Of a DNA stretch of 64,000 nucleotides, positions 9,841 to 20,043 are shown piece after piece. The notes below the pieces were generated by a model. It was not told the DNA's origin. It ran no database searches and saw only the letters and a program-made list of their open reading frames with translations. The DNA is from Pyrinomonadaceae bacterium (GTDB lineage Bacteria > Acidobacteriota > Blastocatellia > Pyrinomonadales > Pyrinomonadaceae): assembly GCA_019694395.1 (NCBI GenBank), contig JAIBCC010000003.1, positions 64,001-128,000 of the forward strand, read 5' to 3'. The translations under genes were made by a program, and so were the position numbers. The stretch's first letter is position 1; each line of letters begins with the position of its first letter.

Positions 9841-10680
9841 ATGGATCTCAGCGAATACATTCCGGCATACAACACGATACGAAATGCGCTAGATATTGCG
9901 TTTGTTTTTATCATCGTTTATGTCTTGCTCAAACTCGTGCGGGGAACTCGTGCGCTTCCGATGGCGGCGGGATTGATTGCGCTTGGGTTATTGTATTGGC
10001 TGGCAGCCGCTCAAGATTTGCATACATTGGCAACGGTTTTGCAAACAGCAATTCCATATATGGGATTTGCTATTATCGTTCTTTTCCAAGCCGAAATGCG
10101 GCAAGCCTTGATTTATGTAGGAAATCGTCTGCGTCTTCCGGTTTTTCGGCGGCAAAAAGGACAATTAGGCGAAACGATTTACGATGAAATTGTTTTGGCG
10201 GCAACGACTTTGGCTTCGGCAAAAACGGGTGCGTTGATCGTTATTGAACGAAATGTAGGTTTGCGGAATTTTATTGATTCGGGCGTTCAGCTGGATGCCA
10301 AACTCAGTTACGATTTGCTCGTGACGCTTTTTAATACCGAAGCACCTTTGCATGACGGCGCGGTTATTATTCAACTGGAACGAATTGCAGCGGCTTCGTG
10401 CTTTTTGCCTTTGACCAAAAATCCGAGTATTTCGCGCGAACTTGGCACTCGTCATCGCGCCGCAATTGGAATTACCGAAGACAGTGACGCGATTTCGGTT
10501 GTGGTTTCCGAAGAAACAGGTTTGATCTCATTTGTCGAAGGCGGACAGATCAAGCGAAATTTAGAAACGAATCAATTGCGAAATTTGCTTTTAAGCGCAA
10601 TGGAAGTTCCGGTCGTTGAAAAAAAACGTGAGCCAACCAAAACAATGCCGGAAGCCGAATCTGAAATCACGATTGTTTGA
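9841..10680 (+). CDS. cdaA: Diadenylate cyclase CdaA
   Basis: 279 residues. Three N-terminal membrane helices (about residues 12-80) are followed by a DAC (DisA_N) domain. The catalytic signatures LHDGAVIIQ (DGA motif, about residue 170) and GTRHRAAIGITE (RHR motif, about residue 202) are intact. CdaA condenses two ATP into the second messenger c-di-AMP at the inner membrane, which controls potassium, osmolyte and cell-wall homeostasis. The adjacent YbbR-domain gene at 10765 is its usual regulator CdaR. The C-terminal tail is charged and not conserved. A short AGGA lies before the start codon. Confidence 0.96.
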   Translation: MDLSEYIPAYNTIRNALDIAFVFIIVYVLLKLVRGTRALPMAAGLIALGLLYWLAAAQDLHTLATVLQTAIPYMGFAIIVLFQAEMRQALIYVGNRLRLPVFRRQKGQLGETIYDEIVLAATTLASAKTGALIVIERNVGLRNFIDSGVQLDAKLSYDLLVTLFNTEAPLHDGAVIIQLERIAAASCFLPLTKNPSISRELGTRHRAAIGITEDSDAISVVVSEETGLISFVEGGQIKRNLETNQLRNLLLSAMEVPVVEKKREPTKTMPEAESEITIV

Positions 10681-10727
10681 AATAGACCTTTGACCTTTGA
10701 TATTTGACCTTTGATTTATTTCTCCTG

Positions 10728-10762
10728 AAAAATCAAAAATCAAAAATCAAAAATCAAAAATC
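10728..10762 (+). repeat. Five exact tandem copies of AAAAATC abutting the cdaR start
   Basis: Five perfect 7-bp units run directly into the ATG at 10765. Upstream, TTTGACCTTTGAT occurs twice (about 10688-10715). No Shine-Dalgarno sequence is present between them, so copy-number change here could alter translation or spacing. Confidence 0.85.
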
Positions 10763-10764
10763 AA

Positions 10765-11721
10765 ATGCTTTTTTCCTTTTCAACCGAAAGACTTACCGAA
10801 AAAGAGCAACGTCGAATGTTTTGGCGGCGTTTGGTTCGGCGTGTCTTTTTAGAAGATTGGGGAACTAAGCTAATTGCTCTGGGGATTGCCTTTGCTTTGT
10901 GGCTGGGGATTTCGGGATTACGCACAAACAGTTCTTTTACGCTGAAACCCGTTCCGCTGATCATCCAATTGCCAAACGATATGGAAATCACCAGCAATAA
11001 TCCGACACAGGAAATAAGCCTTTTGGTAACCGGCGATAAAAAGCAAATTGAGCAATTGATCGCACAGGTCAATGCGCGGGATTTGATCGCCAGTATTGAT
11101 CTGACAGACATCAAATCGGGCGATAATATTGTGCAGCTTTCTCCTGATACGGTAAGCGTGGTTCTGCCGAACGGAGTTAAGTTTGTTAAAGTCGAGCCAA
11201 GCAAAATTTCGGTCAAAGTTGAAAAATTAATTGAAAAAGATATTCCGGTCAAAGTTGAAACCGGAGGTAATTTGCCGGATGGATTTGAATTACTCAGCAC
11301 TAATGTTGTTCCGGCAAAAGTCCGTGTGCGCGGCGCGGAAAGTTTTGTTAAATCGCTTGATTCGATTTCGACCGAGAAAATCAATATTGACGGTTTAAAA
11401 GATAATTATTTTGCTAAACAAGTTGGGCTAAACGTAATTAATCCAAGGATTACGCCGCTTGATACATTAGTTGATGTTCAATTCAGAATACAAGAAAAAC
11501 AAATTGAAAAACCTTTTTTGGTTCCGGTAAAAGTTGAAAATGTAACTAAAAAAGTATCGTTTACTCTAGCCGGCGGACGTTCAATAATCGAAAAAATTCA
11601 GCCCGAAAACTTAAAAGTCGAAATCACCAAAGGCGAAAAAGGCGAAGAAGTTCCAACCATCACTTTGCCTGACGATTTACAAGACAAAATCGAAATCAAA
11701 AAACCGAAAATAGTGCATTAA
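10765..11721 (+). CDS. cdaR: YbbR-domain protein CdaR
   Basis: 318 residues. After a basic cytoplasmic segment there is one membrane helix (LIALGIAFALWLGISG, about residues 33-50). Three YbbR repeats follow, recognisable from IPVKVETGGNLPDGFELLS and VVPAKVRVRGAESFVKSLDS. The family protein CdaR binds and modulates the diadenylate cyclase CdaA from the outer face of the membrane. The order cdaA-cdaR is conserved in many phyla and supports the call. Downstream glmM, common in Firmicutes, is absent. A second in-frame ATG (MFWRRL, about 18 codons in) could also be the start. Confidence 0.92.
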   Translation: MLFSFSTERLTEKEQRRMFWRRLVRRVFLEDWGTKLIALGIAFALWLGISGLRTNSSFTLKPVPLIIQLPNDMEITSNNPTQEISLLVTGDKKQIEQLIAQVNARDLIASIDLTDIKSGDNIVQLSPDTVSVVLPNGVKFVKVEPSKISVKVEKLIEKDIPVKVETGGNLPDGFELLSTNVVPAKVRVRGAESFVKSLDSISTEKINIDGLKDNYFAKQVGLNVINPRITPLDTLVDVQFRIQEKQIEKPFLVPVKVENVTKKVSFTLAGGRSIIEKIQPENLKVEITKGEKGEEVPTITLPDDLQDKIEIKKPKIVH

Positions 11722-11798
11722 AAACTTGGCAATGTTTCATTAAAAGGCTAAACTTCTTTCAGTTTTTACAAATCAATTTCAGAAATCAATCTAAAAAA

Positions 11799-13946
11799 AT
11801 GAAGCATTTTTTAATCATCGCTTTTGCCGTTCTTTTTGTCTTTTCAAACAATGTTTTTGCCCAAATTCCAACCAATACGCTAGTTCAAATCGTTAAAGCC
11901 GAGGACGAGCGACGCTCAGATTCCACGCTCGAAAATTTGCTCAAAAGTTCTAATCCGAAAATCCGCGAACGAGCCGCTTTAGCCATTGGCAGAATTGGCG
12001 CAGAAGCTTCTGTTTCTGCTTTAGAAAACATTTTAGCCGCTGAAAAAGATGAAAAAGTTCGCACGATGATAATGTTTGCGATTGGCGAAATCGAATCGTC
12101 AAAAGGCGCGGAAATTATTTTGAAAACTTTGCAGGAACCTAACAATTCTCCCGAAGTTTTAGCGCGTGCAATTGAAGCGGCAGGGAAAATCGCGGCGGCA
12201 AACGCCAAAGATGAAAAATCAAAAGAACTTGGCAAAGCGATTTTAGAAAAGCTTGAGTTTGAAAACAAAAAGCGTTCGCGTCCATTTGAAAATGTGGTTT
12301 TGCTTGGGCTGACCGCAGTTTTACGCGCCCGACCTGACGGCGGAGAGAAAATTGTTGCCGAATTTTTAGGCTATTCCGATGCGCGAATCCGGGCGGACGC
12401 GCTCAACACTTTGGCGAGATTGCGTTCAAAATCGGTCAATGCAAAAGTGCGCGAGCTTTTGGCAAAAGATAATGATGCGGTTGTCCGCGCCAATGCCGCA
12501 CGGGTTTTAGGCGGAGCAGAGGACAAAGAAGCGTTAGATTTATTGGTCAACGCCGCAACCAAAGATGCAGATTCCCGGGTGCGAGTCAGCGCAATTCGGG
12601 CTTTGGCAAGTTTGAAAGATGCGAGCGTGTCAGAAAAATTGATTCCAAATAAAGTGGATTTAGCAAATAAAAACGAGTTACTTGAAATTGCTACAACGCT
12701 CGGTAGACTTTTACCGAATACTAATAATCAAAAAGCGGTTGATTTTTTATATAAATTTCGTGAATTGGATGTTGCCTCATCTCCTGAAATTGAGATTGCT
12801 CTAGCGAGAATTTCTCCCGAAAGCTATGTCAAAAAATTTGTTAATTCACCAAAACCGAGTGAAATAACCTTGATGAAGACCAATCATCGTCCGCCGTCCG
12901 CAATTGCTCAGGGATTAGGTGAGTTGGCTAACAGCAAGGACGAAAAAATCAAAGCCGAAGCACAACGAATTTTGAAACAATTGCTAAGCGAAATACCAAT
13001 TCACACTAACGCAATTTCAGATGTTTTAACAGCTTATGCAGCTTTTAAGTCGAATGATTTAAACCAAATTTTGCTCAAAAATTTGAATCATCCTGACCCG
13101 ATTGTTCGTGCTGCCGCTGCCGGACTTTTAGACAACCAACCAAGTTCAAAGGAAAATGTCGAAGCCTTGAAAAAAGCCTTTAGCGAAGCATTTATAAAAG
13201 ACAAGCACGATAACGATGCTCAGCTTGCAATTCTTGATGCGCTTTTCAAACTAGATAAAAAAGAAGCAGTTGGTTCGCTTTTAATTGCCTTGGATGCGCC
13301 GGATTATCTGGTTCGTAAAAAAGCCTTTGAACTGCTCAAAAACGAAGGATTAGAAAAGGATTTCCCGGGTTTGCCAACCTCGTTAGCAAATGCAATCGCC
13401 AAAAAGAAGAATCAGGTTTTGCCGTATTCTCCTGCATTTGGAACTAAACTTGGACAGGTTTTGAATACCAACACCGATTATATTCGCGCCGTTTCGCGTA
13501 AAAACGGAACGGTCAAAGCGGTTTTCACCACGACCAAAGGCATTTTTACGATTGATTTAACACCGGAAGATGCGCCTTTAACGGTGGATAATTTTGTCAA
13601 ACTTGCCAAATCAAACTATTTCAATGGAGTTTCAGTGCATCGTGTCGTTCCGAATTTTGTGATGCAGGACGGTGATCCGCGCGGTGACGGAAACGGCGGA
13701 CCGGGATGGTCAATTCGCTGTGAGGTCAATATGTTAGGTTACGGACGCGGCGCAGTCGGAATGGCACTTTCGGGCAAAGACACCGGCGGTTCGCAATGGT
13801 TTGTGACGCATTCTCCGCAGCCGCATCTTGACGGAGGCTACACGGTTTTTGGAAACGTTAATGAAAATGATATGAAAGTCGTTGACCAAATCGTTCGGGG
13901 CGATAAAATTTTGAAAGTTAGTATTGTAGAAAAAGGTAAAAAATAA
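11799..13946 (+). CDS. HEAT-repeat/cyclophilin fusion, periplasmic peptidyl-prolyl isomerase
   Basis: 715 residues with a signal peptide (FLIIAFAVLFVFSNNVFAQ). Residues about 40-520 are HEAT-like helical repeats (for example NPKIRERAALAIGRIGAEAS, DAVVRANAARVLGGAEDKEA). Residues about 560-712 are a cyclophilin domain. It shows FNGVSVHRVVPNFVMQDGDP with the catalytic Arg, then GMALSGKDTGGSQWFVTHSP and HLDGGYTVFGNV. The enzyme isomerises X-Pro bonds; the HEAT part should give a protein-binding scaffold, so a periplasmic folding chaperone is likely. The cyclophilin domain looks complete and active. Confidence 0.92.
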   Translation: MKHFLIIAFAVLFVFSNNVFAQIPTNTLVQIVKAEDERRSDSTLENLLKSSNPKIRERAALAIGRIGAEASVSALENILAAEKDEKVRTMIMFAIGEIESSKGAEIILKTLQEPNNSPEVLARAIEAAGKIAAANAKDEKSKELGKAILEKLEFENKKRSRPFENVVLLGLTAVLRARPDGGEKIVAEFLGYSDARIRADALNTLARLRSKSVNAKVRELLAKDNDAVVRANAARVLGGAEDKEALDLLVNAATKDADSRVRVSAIRALASLKDASVSEKLIPNKVDLANKNELLEIATTLGRLLPNTNNQKAVDFLYKFRELDVASSPEIEIALARISPESYVKKFVNSPKPSEITLMKTNHRPPSAIAQGLGELANSKDEKIKAEAQRILKQLLSEIPIHTNAISDVLTAYAAFKSNDLNQILLKNLNHPDPIVRAAAAGLLDNQPSSKENVEALKKAFSEAFIKDKHDNDAQLAILDALFKLDKKEAVGSLLIALDAPDYLVRKKAFELLKNEGLEKDFPGLPTSLANAIAKKKNQVLPYSPAFGTKLGQVLNTNTDYIRAVSRKNGTVKAVFTTTKGIFTIDLTPEDAPLTVDNFVKLAKSNYFNGVSVHRVVPNFVMQDGDPRGDGNGGPGWSIRCEVNMLGYGRGAVGMALSGKDTGGSQWFVTHSPQPHLDGGYTVFGNVNENDMKVVDQIVRGDKILKVSIVEKGKK

Positions 13947-13949
13947 ATT

Positions 13950-14018
13950 AACCGCAAAAAGCACAGAAAACACAAAATGAGTTATTTTATTTTTGTGAAT
14001 TTTGTGTTTTTTCGCGGC
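13950..14018. terminator. Inverted-repeat element between convergent genes
   Basis: Perfect 12-bp inner arms AAAACACAAAAT (13967-13978) and ATTTTGTGTTTT (13999-14010), with outer CCGC...GCGG arms. It lies between two convergent genes and has T-runs on both strands, so it probably terminates both. It is one member of the window-wide gene-end repeat set. Confidence 0.65.
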
Positions 14019-14020
14019 TA

Positions 14021-14845
14021 TTACTTTCGTTTTGGATTAACAACTTGATGCAGAATATTACTGAATTTATCAGCGATTTTAGTTGATTCAAGTTTTCTAT
14101 TTTCAAAAGTCGCAACTTTTGCAATGCCGATTCCAGCTGAAGTCAAAAAGATTTCATCCGCATTTTGCAAACTTTCAATCGGTTCTGACACTTCTGCAAT
14201 CTCAAAATTTTCCAGCAAAAACTCCCGCATTGTTCCTGCCAGACAACCTGTTTCTAAGCTTGGCGTAAAAATTTTATTATTTTTGCACCAAAAAATATTC
14301 GCCATCGTAGCCGACGCAATTTCGCCTTTTTCGTTGAGCCGAACTGCTTCATTAAAATTACGTTTTTTTGCTTCTTCAAACGCCAAGAGATTTTCTAAAT
14401 AATTGCAGGATTTAATATTTATCAAAGGTGATTGTGAATTTATCGAAAATGGCGAAGCGGTTAATTTTATATCTGAAATTGGGCGAAAATCTGCGGTAGT
14501 GATTAAAAGACTTGTTTTATTTTCAGAATTTGTTTGCCAAATGCCTTTCGCCGATTGGTCAAAAAAAGTCAGTCGGGCGCGTCCGTTGATTACCGCATTT
14601 TCGACAATTAGCTGCATTAAGAATTGATGCGCCAAATCTTCGGAAAATTCGGCTAAATCAATTCCCAAACGCAAAGCATTTTCGCTCAACCGCCGCCAAT
14701 GTTTTTGCCACAAAAAAGGTTTGGAATTGTAAATTGCAATGGTGGTAAAAACGCCGTAACCATAGAGCGAAGCAGGTGAAATGGCAGAAAATAAAGCATT
14801 TTCAGGCGAACAAATTTGCTGATTAAAGGAAACTGACTGGTGCAT
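14021..14845 (-). CDS. pabC: Class IV aminotransferase, aminodeoxychorismate lyase-like
   Basis: 274 residues of the PLP-dependent fold-type IV family. Seen: YGYGVFTTIAIYNSKPFLWQ near the N-terminus, the likely PLP lysine in NIKSCNYLENLLAFEEAKKR, then EAVRLNEKGEIASATMANIF and a C-terminal GCLAGTMREFLLE. Its length fits PabC or a D-amino-acid/branched-chain aminotransferase. PabC splits aminodeoxychorismate into p-aminobenzoate and pyruvate for folate. The symbol is tentative, since no pabA/pabB lies nearby. It starts 9 bp after the sensor kinase gene, so the two form an operon whose logic is unclear. Confidence 0.75.
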   Translation of the reverse strand: MHQSVSFNQQICSPENALFSAISPASLYGYGVFTTIAIYNSKPFLWQKHWRRLSENALRLGIDLAEFSEDLAHQFLMQLIVENAVINGRARLTFFDQSAKGIWQTNSENKTSLLITTADFRPISDIKLTASPFSINSQSPLINIKSCNYLENLLAFEEAKKRNFNEAVRLNEKGEIASATMANIFWCKNNKIFTPSLETGCLAGTMREFLLENFEIAEVSEPIESLQNADEIFLTSAGIGIAKVATFENRKLESTKIADKFSNILHQVVNPKRK

Positions 14846-14854
14846 TTGAGGAAA

Positions 14855-17785
14855 TTAGCTAACTGCGCGTTTACGGCGTTTTTGAGCCAGCGGAAATTCG
14901 AGGCGGAAAGTCGTGCCATTTCCAACTTCGCTGAATGGTTCGATAGTTCCTGAATGTTCCTGCACGATTCCGTAGGTGACGGCAAGTCCTAAACCTGTTC
15001 CGCTGCCAACACCTTTGGTAGTGAAAAATGGATCAAAGATTTTGCTTAAGTTTTCTGCTTCGATTCCGACTCCATCATCTTTGACTTCAATAATTACCGA
15101 ATCATCATTTTCAATTTTGGTTGTAAGCGTAATCGTTCCGCCATTAAAAATCGCATCCCGCGCATTGAGAATTAAATTAGTGAAAACTTGTTGCAGCTTT
15201 CCGCCGTTGCCGTAAATTTTCAGAGACTTATCGGAATAATTTTTTACTACCTTAATACTGGATTTTCGCAGTTGAATTTCGAGTAATTGCAATGTGTTAT
15301 CAAGCGTTTTATTAATATCCAGTTCGTCAAATTCGGTAGTGTTTCCAACGCGTGAAAAGTTGAGCAGATTTCCGGCAATATTTGAAGCGCGCTCGGTTTG
15401 TTTTTGAACTTTAAGTAAAAGTGCGTGTTTCGGATCGGTTTCGGGAATCATTCCCAGCAGCATCTGCGTATAGCTTGAAACGCCGGTCAAAGGTGTATTG
15501 ACCTCGTGCGCGACACCTGCCGCAAGCAATCCGATGCTCGAAAGTTTTTCGCTTTGCTGTAAGGTTTCCTCAAGTTTTACCCGCGCCGTGACGTTTTCCA
15601 TCACGATAATTGCTCCGGTCTGACTTTGCGAGGCAATCCGAAGCGGCGCGACTGCTACATTCAAAATCAAAGGCTTGCCGCTTGAACTTACGGTATGCAG
15701 TTTGTAGCCGTGCCGTAATTCCTGCAAATACCAACGCGATTTACCCAAAATCTGTAGCAAATTTGCGGAAAAATTTTCATCAAAAAGGTCAATCACCAGT
15801 GCGCCGACAACTTGTTCACGGCTCAATTCGAGCATTTCTTCAAAAGTCGAATTACAACGCGTCACACGCCCATCAGCATCAACTGCCAACAATCCAACAT
15901 TGACCGATTCAACAATTGATTCGTTAAATTCTTTCAGCAATGCCAATTCGTCCGTGCGTTTGGCTTGTTCTTCGTAAAGCAGAGAATTCTCAACCGCGAC
16001 AGCCACATAGCCCGAAACAGTTTGCAGAATTTCCAAATCTTCGGTTGATAAAAGCGAACCGTCAACGCCGCGTCCAAGCCCGATTACTGCAACCATTTTC
16101 CCGCGCACAACGCAGGGAACGAAATAATGCAGTTCTTGTCTGACGAAGCTGCCATCACTTGTTTCGTGTTCGGAGATTTCAAATTCATCCGCCCGCACCA
16201 TTCCGGTTTGCGCTGATTTTTCCCGAATCATTTGACGGAAATCGCTAGGAACGACATATTCGGAACTCAATCCAACTGATTTTGCAATTCGATATTCACC
16301 GGGCTTTCTCTGTCTTTCAATGAAAACTGCAACTTTTTCAACGGCTAAAACTTCCTGTAAGCGATTAACTAAAGAATTCAGCAATGGTTCCAGACTTGTT
16401 GTTGCCGAAAGAGTTCTTCCGAAATCCAGCAATCCGCGTCGTTTATCGTATCTTTCGCCATAGAAAAATCGGTCTGCCTGTTCCTGCAAAAAGTTTTTAA
16501 GCGGTTCTGAAAGCAAAATAATTGCCGACATTGCCACAATCGCAATTAAACCGCGAACAATATTGGTTGCGTTAAATTCTGCGCCGATTATTAAAAAGAC
16601 AAATCCTAATGCAATAGCACCGATCAGCATTGCAATCGCAATCGTTGTCAGCGCATAAACCAAAACACGACGGACAACGACATCAACGTCCATCAGACGA
16701 TAACGGACAACCGAATAGCCGAAACTCATTGGAATCAGGGCTAACGGCAAAGTTGTTAACGCAGTCGAATAAATGTCTTCGGGAAGATTGGTAAACCGCT
16801 TGGCGATTTGAAAAGCTACTATCGGCAGAACTGCCGCAACAGTTCCCCAAACTGTCCATTTAAGCCTTTGACGGATCAAAGTCTGTTTATTAGTAGCAAA
16901 TCGCCAAATTAAAATCCCTGCACCAATGCCGATGCCAAGATAGAAATGAACTTGAGCTGCCCGATAAAAATTTCCGAGGATGTTGTATTTATCTATTAAT
17001 TGCGCCCAAGCCGTCATAAATTCGGCTTGAAAACTGATGTAACAAGCCATCGTAGCGAGGAAAATAACCAGGGCAGGAAGATAAAGTGAAACTGTTTTCC
17101 AACGATTTTCTCCAAATACATCATTTCTAGTTGGATAACGCCAGCAGAAATGCAGAAAAACAGGAGCAAAGAAAATGAACGCTAAATCGTCCATAATCAT
17201 TATTCCAAGGTCTAGATCTTCCCCTATTCCAATCGGTTTATAAACGTGAAAAACAAATGCCGTCAAACAGAGCGTAGCAAAATGAACAACGAAAGGTGCA
17301 TTACTGCCTTGTTTGAACAGGACGAACATTCCGATTCCTAACCAAATCAAACCAACAATTGAAAGAAAGGCAACCGAAGCCGTCCAACGCGGCAGAGTAT
17401 CAATTTTGTGTAAATCAGCGTAGTAGAAATTATCTTTGAAAGAGTAAGAAGTCCGTTGATAGTAGTAGGTTAAATTTCCTTCCAGTCCGGCTTGCTCCAG
17501 ATACATTTGAATATCTGACGGCGCCACAACTTCATCAAAATCATTTCCGTCCAGACTGATGGCAATTAATTTGTCTCCGGGAATGATTCCGGCACGTCCG
17601 CCTGCCAGCTCGGGTTTAACTTTTTCAGCATAGATTCCGTCTGCTTTTTGCACCCAGACAATTCCATCTGTTGGGGGAAATTTTCCGTTTGCTCTCTGCG
17701 AGAGATTAAGCGCACCTCCAACAACGAAAAAAACAGTCGCCAAAAGCCAGATTAAACTCCAAATTGTGAGAACTTTTCCTTTCAT
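14855..17785 (-). CDS. Large membrane sensor histidine kinase (PDZ-7TM-GAF-PAS-HisKA-HATPase)
   Basis: 976 residues. TM1 (about 8-28) is followed by an external PDZ-like loop ([16 protein letters not shown]) and then about seven membrane helices to residue 420. Next come a GAF domain (about 460-610), a PAS domain (about 625-740) and HisKA with the phosphorylated His in [12 protein letters not shown] (about residue 758). The C-terminal ATPase shows the N box (LILNARDAI), G1 ([11 protein letters not shown]) and G2 ([10 protein letters not shown]). No response regulator gene adjoins it, so it is an orphan kinase. The external PDZ-like domain suggests sensing of protein termini or envelope damage, which is inference. 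Confidence 0.9.
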   Translation of the reverse strand: MKGKVLTIWSLIWLLATVFFVVGGALNLSQRANGKFPPTDGIVWVQKADGIYAEKVKPELAGGRAGIIPGDKLIAISLDGNDFDEVVAPSDIQMYLEQAGLEGNLTYYYQRTSYSFKDNFYYADLHKIDTLPRWTASVAFLSIVGLIWLGIGMFVLFKQGSNAPFVVHFATLCLTAFVFHVYKPIGIGEDLDLGIMIMDDLAFIFFAPVFLHFCWRYPTRNDVFGENRWKTVSLYLPALVIFLATMACYISFQAEFMTAWAQLIDKYNILGNFYRAAQVHFYLGIGIGAGILIWRFATNKQTLIRQRLKWTVWGTVAAVLPIVAFQIAKRFTNLPEDIYSTALTTLPLALIPMSFGYSVVRYRLMDVDVVVRRVLVYALTTIAIAMLIGAIALGFVFLIIGAEFNATNIVRGLIAIVAMSAIILLSEPLKNFLQEQADRFFYGERYDKRRGLLDFGRTLSATTSLEPLLNSLVNRLQEVLAVEKVAVFIERQRKPGEYRIAKSVGLSSEYVVPSDFRQMIREKSAQTGMVRADEFEISEHETSDGSFVRQELHYFVPCVVRGKMVAVIGLGRGVDGSLLSTEDLEILQTVSGYVAVAVENSLLYEEQAKRTDELALLKEFNESIVESVNVGLLAVDADGRVTRCNSTFEEMLELSREQVVGALVIDLFDENFSANLLQILGKSRWYLQELRHGYKLHTVSSSGKPLILNVAVAPLRIASQSQTGAIIVMENVTARVKLEETLQQSEKLSSIGLLAAGVAHEVNTPLTGVSSYTQMLLGMIPETDPKHALLLKVQKQTERASNIAGNLLNFSRVGNTTEFDELDINKTLDNTLQLLEIQLRKSSIKVVKNYSDKSLKIYGNGGKLQQVFTNLILNARDAIFNGGTITLTTKIENDDSVIIEVKDDGVGIEAENLSKIFDPFFTTKGVGSGTGLGLAVTYGIVQEHSGTIEPFSEVGNGTTFRLEFPLAQKRRKRAVS

Positions 17786-18151
17786 TTTTGAGCAGACAAA
17801 CTACGCCAAATTATTTTGACGCAATATTTGTTCCAATAGTTTTAGTTTCCTCAAATATAGCCAATATCCTGCAAATACAGGGCTTCTACTGCTGTAAATG
17901 TTCAATCGGTGAATATTTCATTCAGTTTTTCTCATCTCATCCGAGAATTTGGAGAAAATGCTCTAAATAAGCGGTAAATATTTATGGGCAATTGTTAATT
18001 AGCTTCTTAATTTTAACCACTAAAAACTTGCTGAAAAGTATTGACTTATACATTTTTTGATGACTTGGCTGACCACAAAAAAAGACATTCACAGAATTTA
18101 TATAAAACTTCTTCTGTGTATGTCTCCCGGGTTGATTTAATTTATCAAATT
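17786..18151. other. Intergenic region upstream of the sensor kinase
   Basis: 366 bp between the kinase start and the end of the next minus-strand gene. It must hold the kinase promoter. I see no reading frame, strong hairpin or repeat worth calling. Confidence 0.3.
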
Positions 18152-19876
18152 TTAGAATCTGACCGAGATTCCGCCGCGCAAAATCCGCTGCTGCAAATTC
18201 AGCCTGAGACTGCCTTCTTCGGTATTAATGCCGGTTGGGAAATCAAATAAATTTCGTGCATCCAGAACCGCAGTTGCACGAATGGGAAGCCCCAAATTCG
18301 GTAGCGGTTGAGTTATAATAACGCTCAAACTCGGATCATAAATTGCCAATTTGCCCTGAAATGGATCAATCGCAAAAACGGTTGCTTGTGGAGAAAGTCG
18401 GAAAATCGTTTGAATTCGCGTTCCGGTTTTCAAATCAGCGTTGACCTGACCGACAAAGCTGCGGAAAAATCCGCTCTCAAAAACATTTGAAGGATTTGTG
18501 ACTGATTCATTTGAAAGTTTTTGACCTTTGCCGAAAGCATATCCGGCTGAAGTGCTGAAAGTCTTACTCAAACGACGGGTATAAACCACTCTTGCGCCTA
18601 CTGCGTCGCCCTGTTGCTCGACTGTAAAAGGTTCATTTAAATTCAAACTGTTGACCAAACTGACTCCGCGTCCTGAAACTCCATCAAAAAATGCGGTGGC
18701 TTCAATGCTTGAGTTATTATCCAAAACTCTTTCTATTCCAAACTCAAATCTTCTGCTCTTATTCATTACAGGAGTATTTTCTTTGACTGCAATTGCTTGC
18801 GGAGCAAATTGTTCGTGGAAAAAGACATTGTTATTTTCAAGCTCAATGGCATTTGACCAGGATTTTTCTTCGTTTTGAGTTGTATAGGCAGTTTTGAAAC
18901 GGGTTTTTGAATTTACATCAAATTGTGCGCCGAATCGCGGAGCAATTGAAAATTCATTTCCCGCCCCTATGAAACGTGATGCGTCAAAACCAAGCACTAA
19001 AATTACGCCATTACCAACATTCAGTTCGTCCAAAGCCTGCAATGAAATTTGTCCTAGCGTTTTGTCGTTAATTGTGCCTAATTTGGCAGCCGAAGCTGAA
19101 ATACGAATTTGATTTTTAGAATTTGGACGGGTTTTGATGGCAGTTTCGACTCGCTGCGGAGCAAAACTTTTGGTTCCGGTTTGTCCGGTAATTAAAATTT
19201 CGGTATTTTCGCCAAGCGGTTGGATGGTTGCAAAATTAAATCCGGTAAAAGCTCCTTCTTCCGAATTGGCAAAATAAGTTTCGATTGCGCTTTGTCCTTT
19301 GCGTTTGTTTTCCGGTTCGACATCTTCGATCGCAGTAATAGTGCTTTCGGTAATTGCCTTATTTTCACCGTTTGGAATTTCGCCTTCGCCGTTTTGATAA
19401 ATTGAACGGTTTAGAATTGCGCTGCGGACTTTCCACTTTGAACTATTACGGTCAATCTTTTTCTCGGGCAGTGTGTTTCCGCTCCCAACTCGCTCAAGTT
19501 TGAATCCGTAGCTTAATTCGGTGGCGCGCCCAACTTCAACTTCCTGAATGGTTTCTGCATTAAATCCCTGTGCAACTGCCAAAACGGTGTATCTGCCGGG
19601 AATTATTTTGGTAAAAAAGCTGCCGTCAGCAAAAGAGCGAACTTGTTTTAAAACTTTGGACGTGCCGAGGTGAAAAACTGCGACGATAGCATCTTTGATC
19701 GGATTGCCTTGCTCATCACGCACAACACCCTTTATTACGCCAAATCCTGATTCTTTCTTTTCAACGATTATTTTTGCTTGAGTTTCAGAAGCCAGTAATA
19801 ATGACACGAAGAAAGAATTAAGCAAGATAAAACTCAGCTTAATTAGGTTTTTTCTTCGGAAAGCAGTAAAAAGCAT
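18152..19876 (-). CDS. Outer-membrane beta-barrel protein with N-terminal carboxypeptidase-regulatory-like domain
   Basis: 574 residues from the ATG at 19876. An in-frame TTG seven codons upstream overlaps the ribosome binding site GGAGGT and is therefore not the start. A signal peptide (LSFILLNSFFVSLLLASETQA) is followed by a CarboxypepD_reg beta-sandwich, GVVRDEQGNPIKDAIVAVFH, about residues 40-120. The rest is rich in alternating beta strands and ends in RGGISVRF with a terminal Phe, as expected for outer-membrane barrels. It resembles the short TonB-receptor-like proteins of Acidobacteriota, but I see no clear TonB box or plug, so transport is not established. Confidence 0.75.
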   Translation of the reverse strand: MLFTAFRRKNLIKLSFILLNSFFVSLLLASETQAKIIVEKKESGFGVIKGVVRDEQGNPIKDAIVAVFHLGTSKVLKQVRSFADGSFFTKIIPGRYTVLAVAQGFNAETIQEVEVGRATELSYGFKLERVGSGNTLPEKKIDRNSSKWKVRSAILNRSIYQNGEGEIPNGENKAITESTITAIEDVEPENKRKGQSAIETYFANSEEGAFTGFNFATIQPLGENTEILITGQTGTKSFAPQRVETAIKTRPNSKNQIRISASAAKLGTINDKTLGQISLQALDELNVGNGVILVLGFDASRFIGAGNEFSIAPRFGAQFDVNSKTRFKTAYTTQNEEKSWSNAIELENNNVFFHEQFAPQAIAVKENTPVMNKSRRFEFGIERVLDNNSSIEATAFFDGVSGRGVSLVNSLNLNEPFTVEQQGDAVGARVVYTRRLSKTFSTSAGYAFGKGQKLSNESVTNPSNVFESGFFRSFVGQVNADLKTGTRIQTIFRLSPQATVFAIDPFQGKLAIYDPSLSVIITQPLPNLGLPIRATAVLDARNLFDFPTGINTEEGSLRLNLQQRILRGGISVRF

Positions 19877-19911
19877 CTTGTAAAAAGCTACCTCCAATTA
19901 AAGTTTAGGGG

Positions 19912-19948
19912 AGACTCTAAGGAGAGTTAGACAATAGCAAGAGTCTAA
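19912..19948. promoter_or_regulatory. Inverted repeats upstream of the barrel protein gene
   Basis: AGACTCT (19912-19918) pairs with AGAGTCT (19940-19946), and TTAGAC (19927-19932) pairs with GTCTAA (19943-19948). These overlapping symmetric sites sit just before the Shine-Dalgarno sequence of the barrel gene, on its leader. They could be an operator or alternative leader hairpins. Confidence 0.35.
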
Positions 19949-20043
19949 AATAAGACTATTCGCACCAAATTAATATTTTCTTTCTCAAAGTCAAATGTGT
20001 CAAGTCTTCAGACCATTGTGTTTAATTATATGATGCGCGAAAC

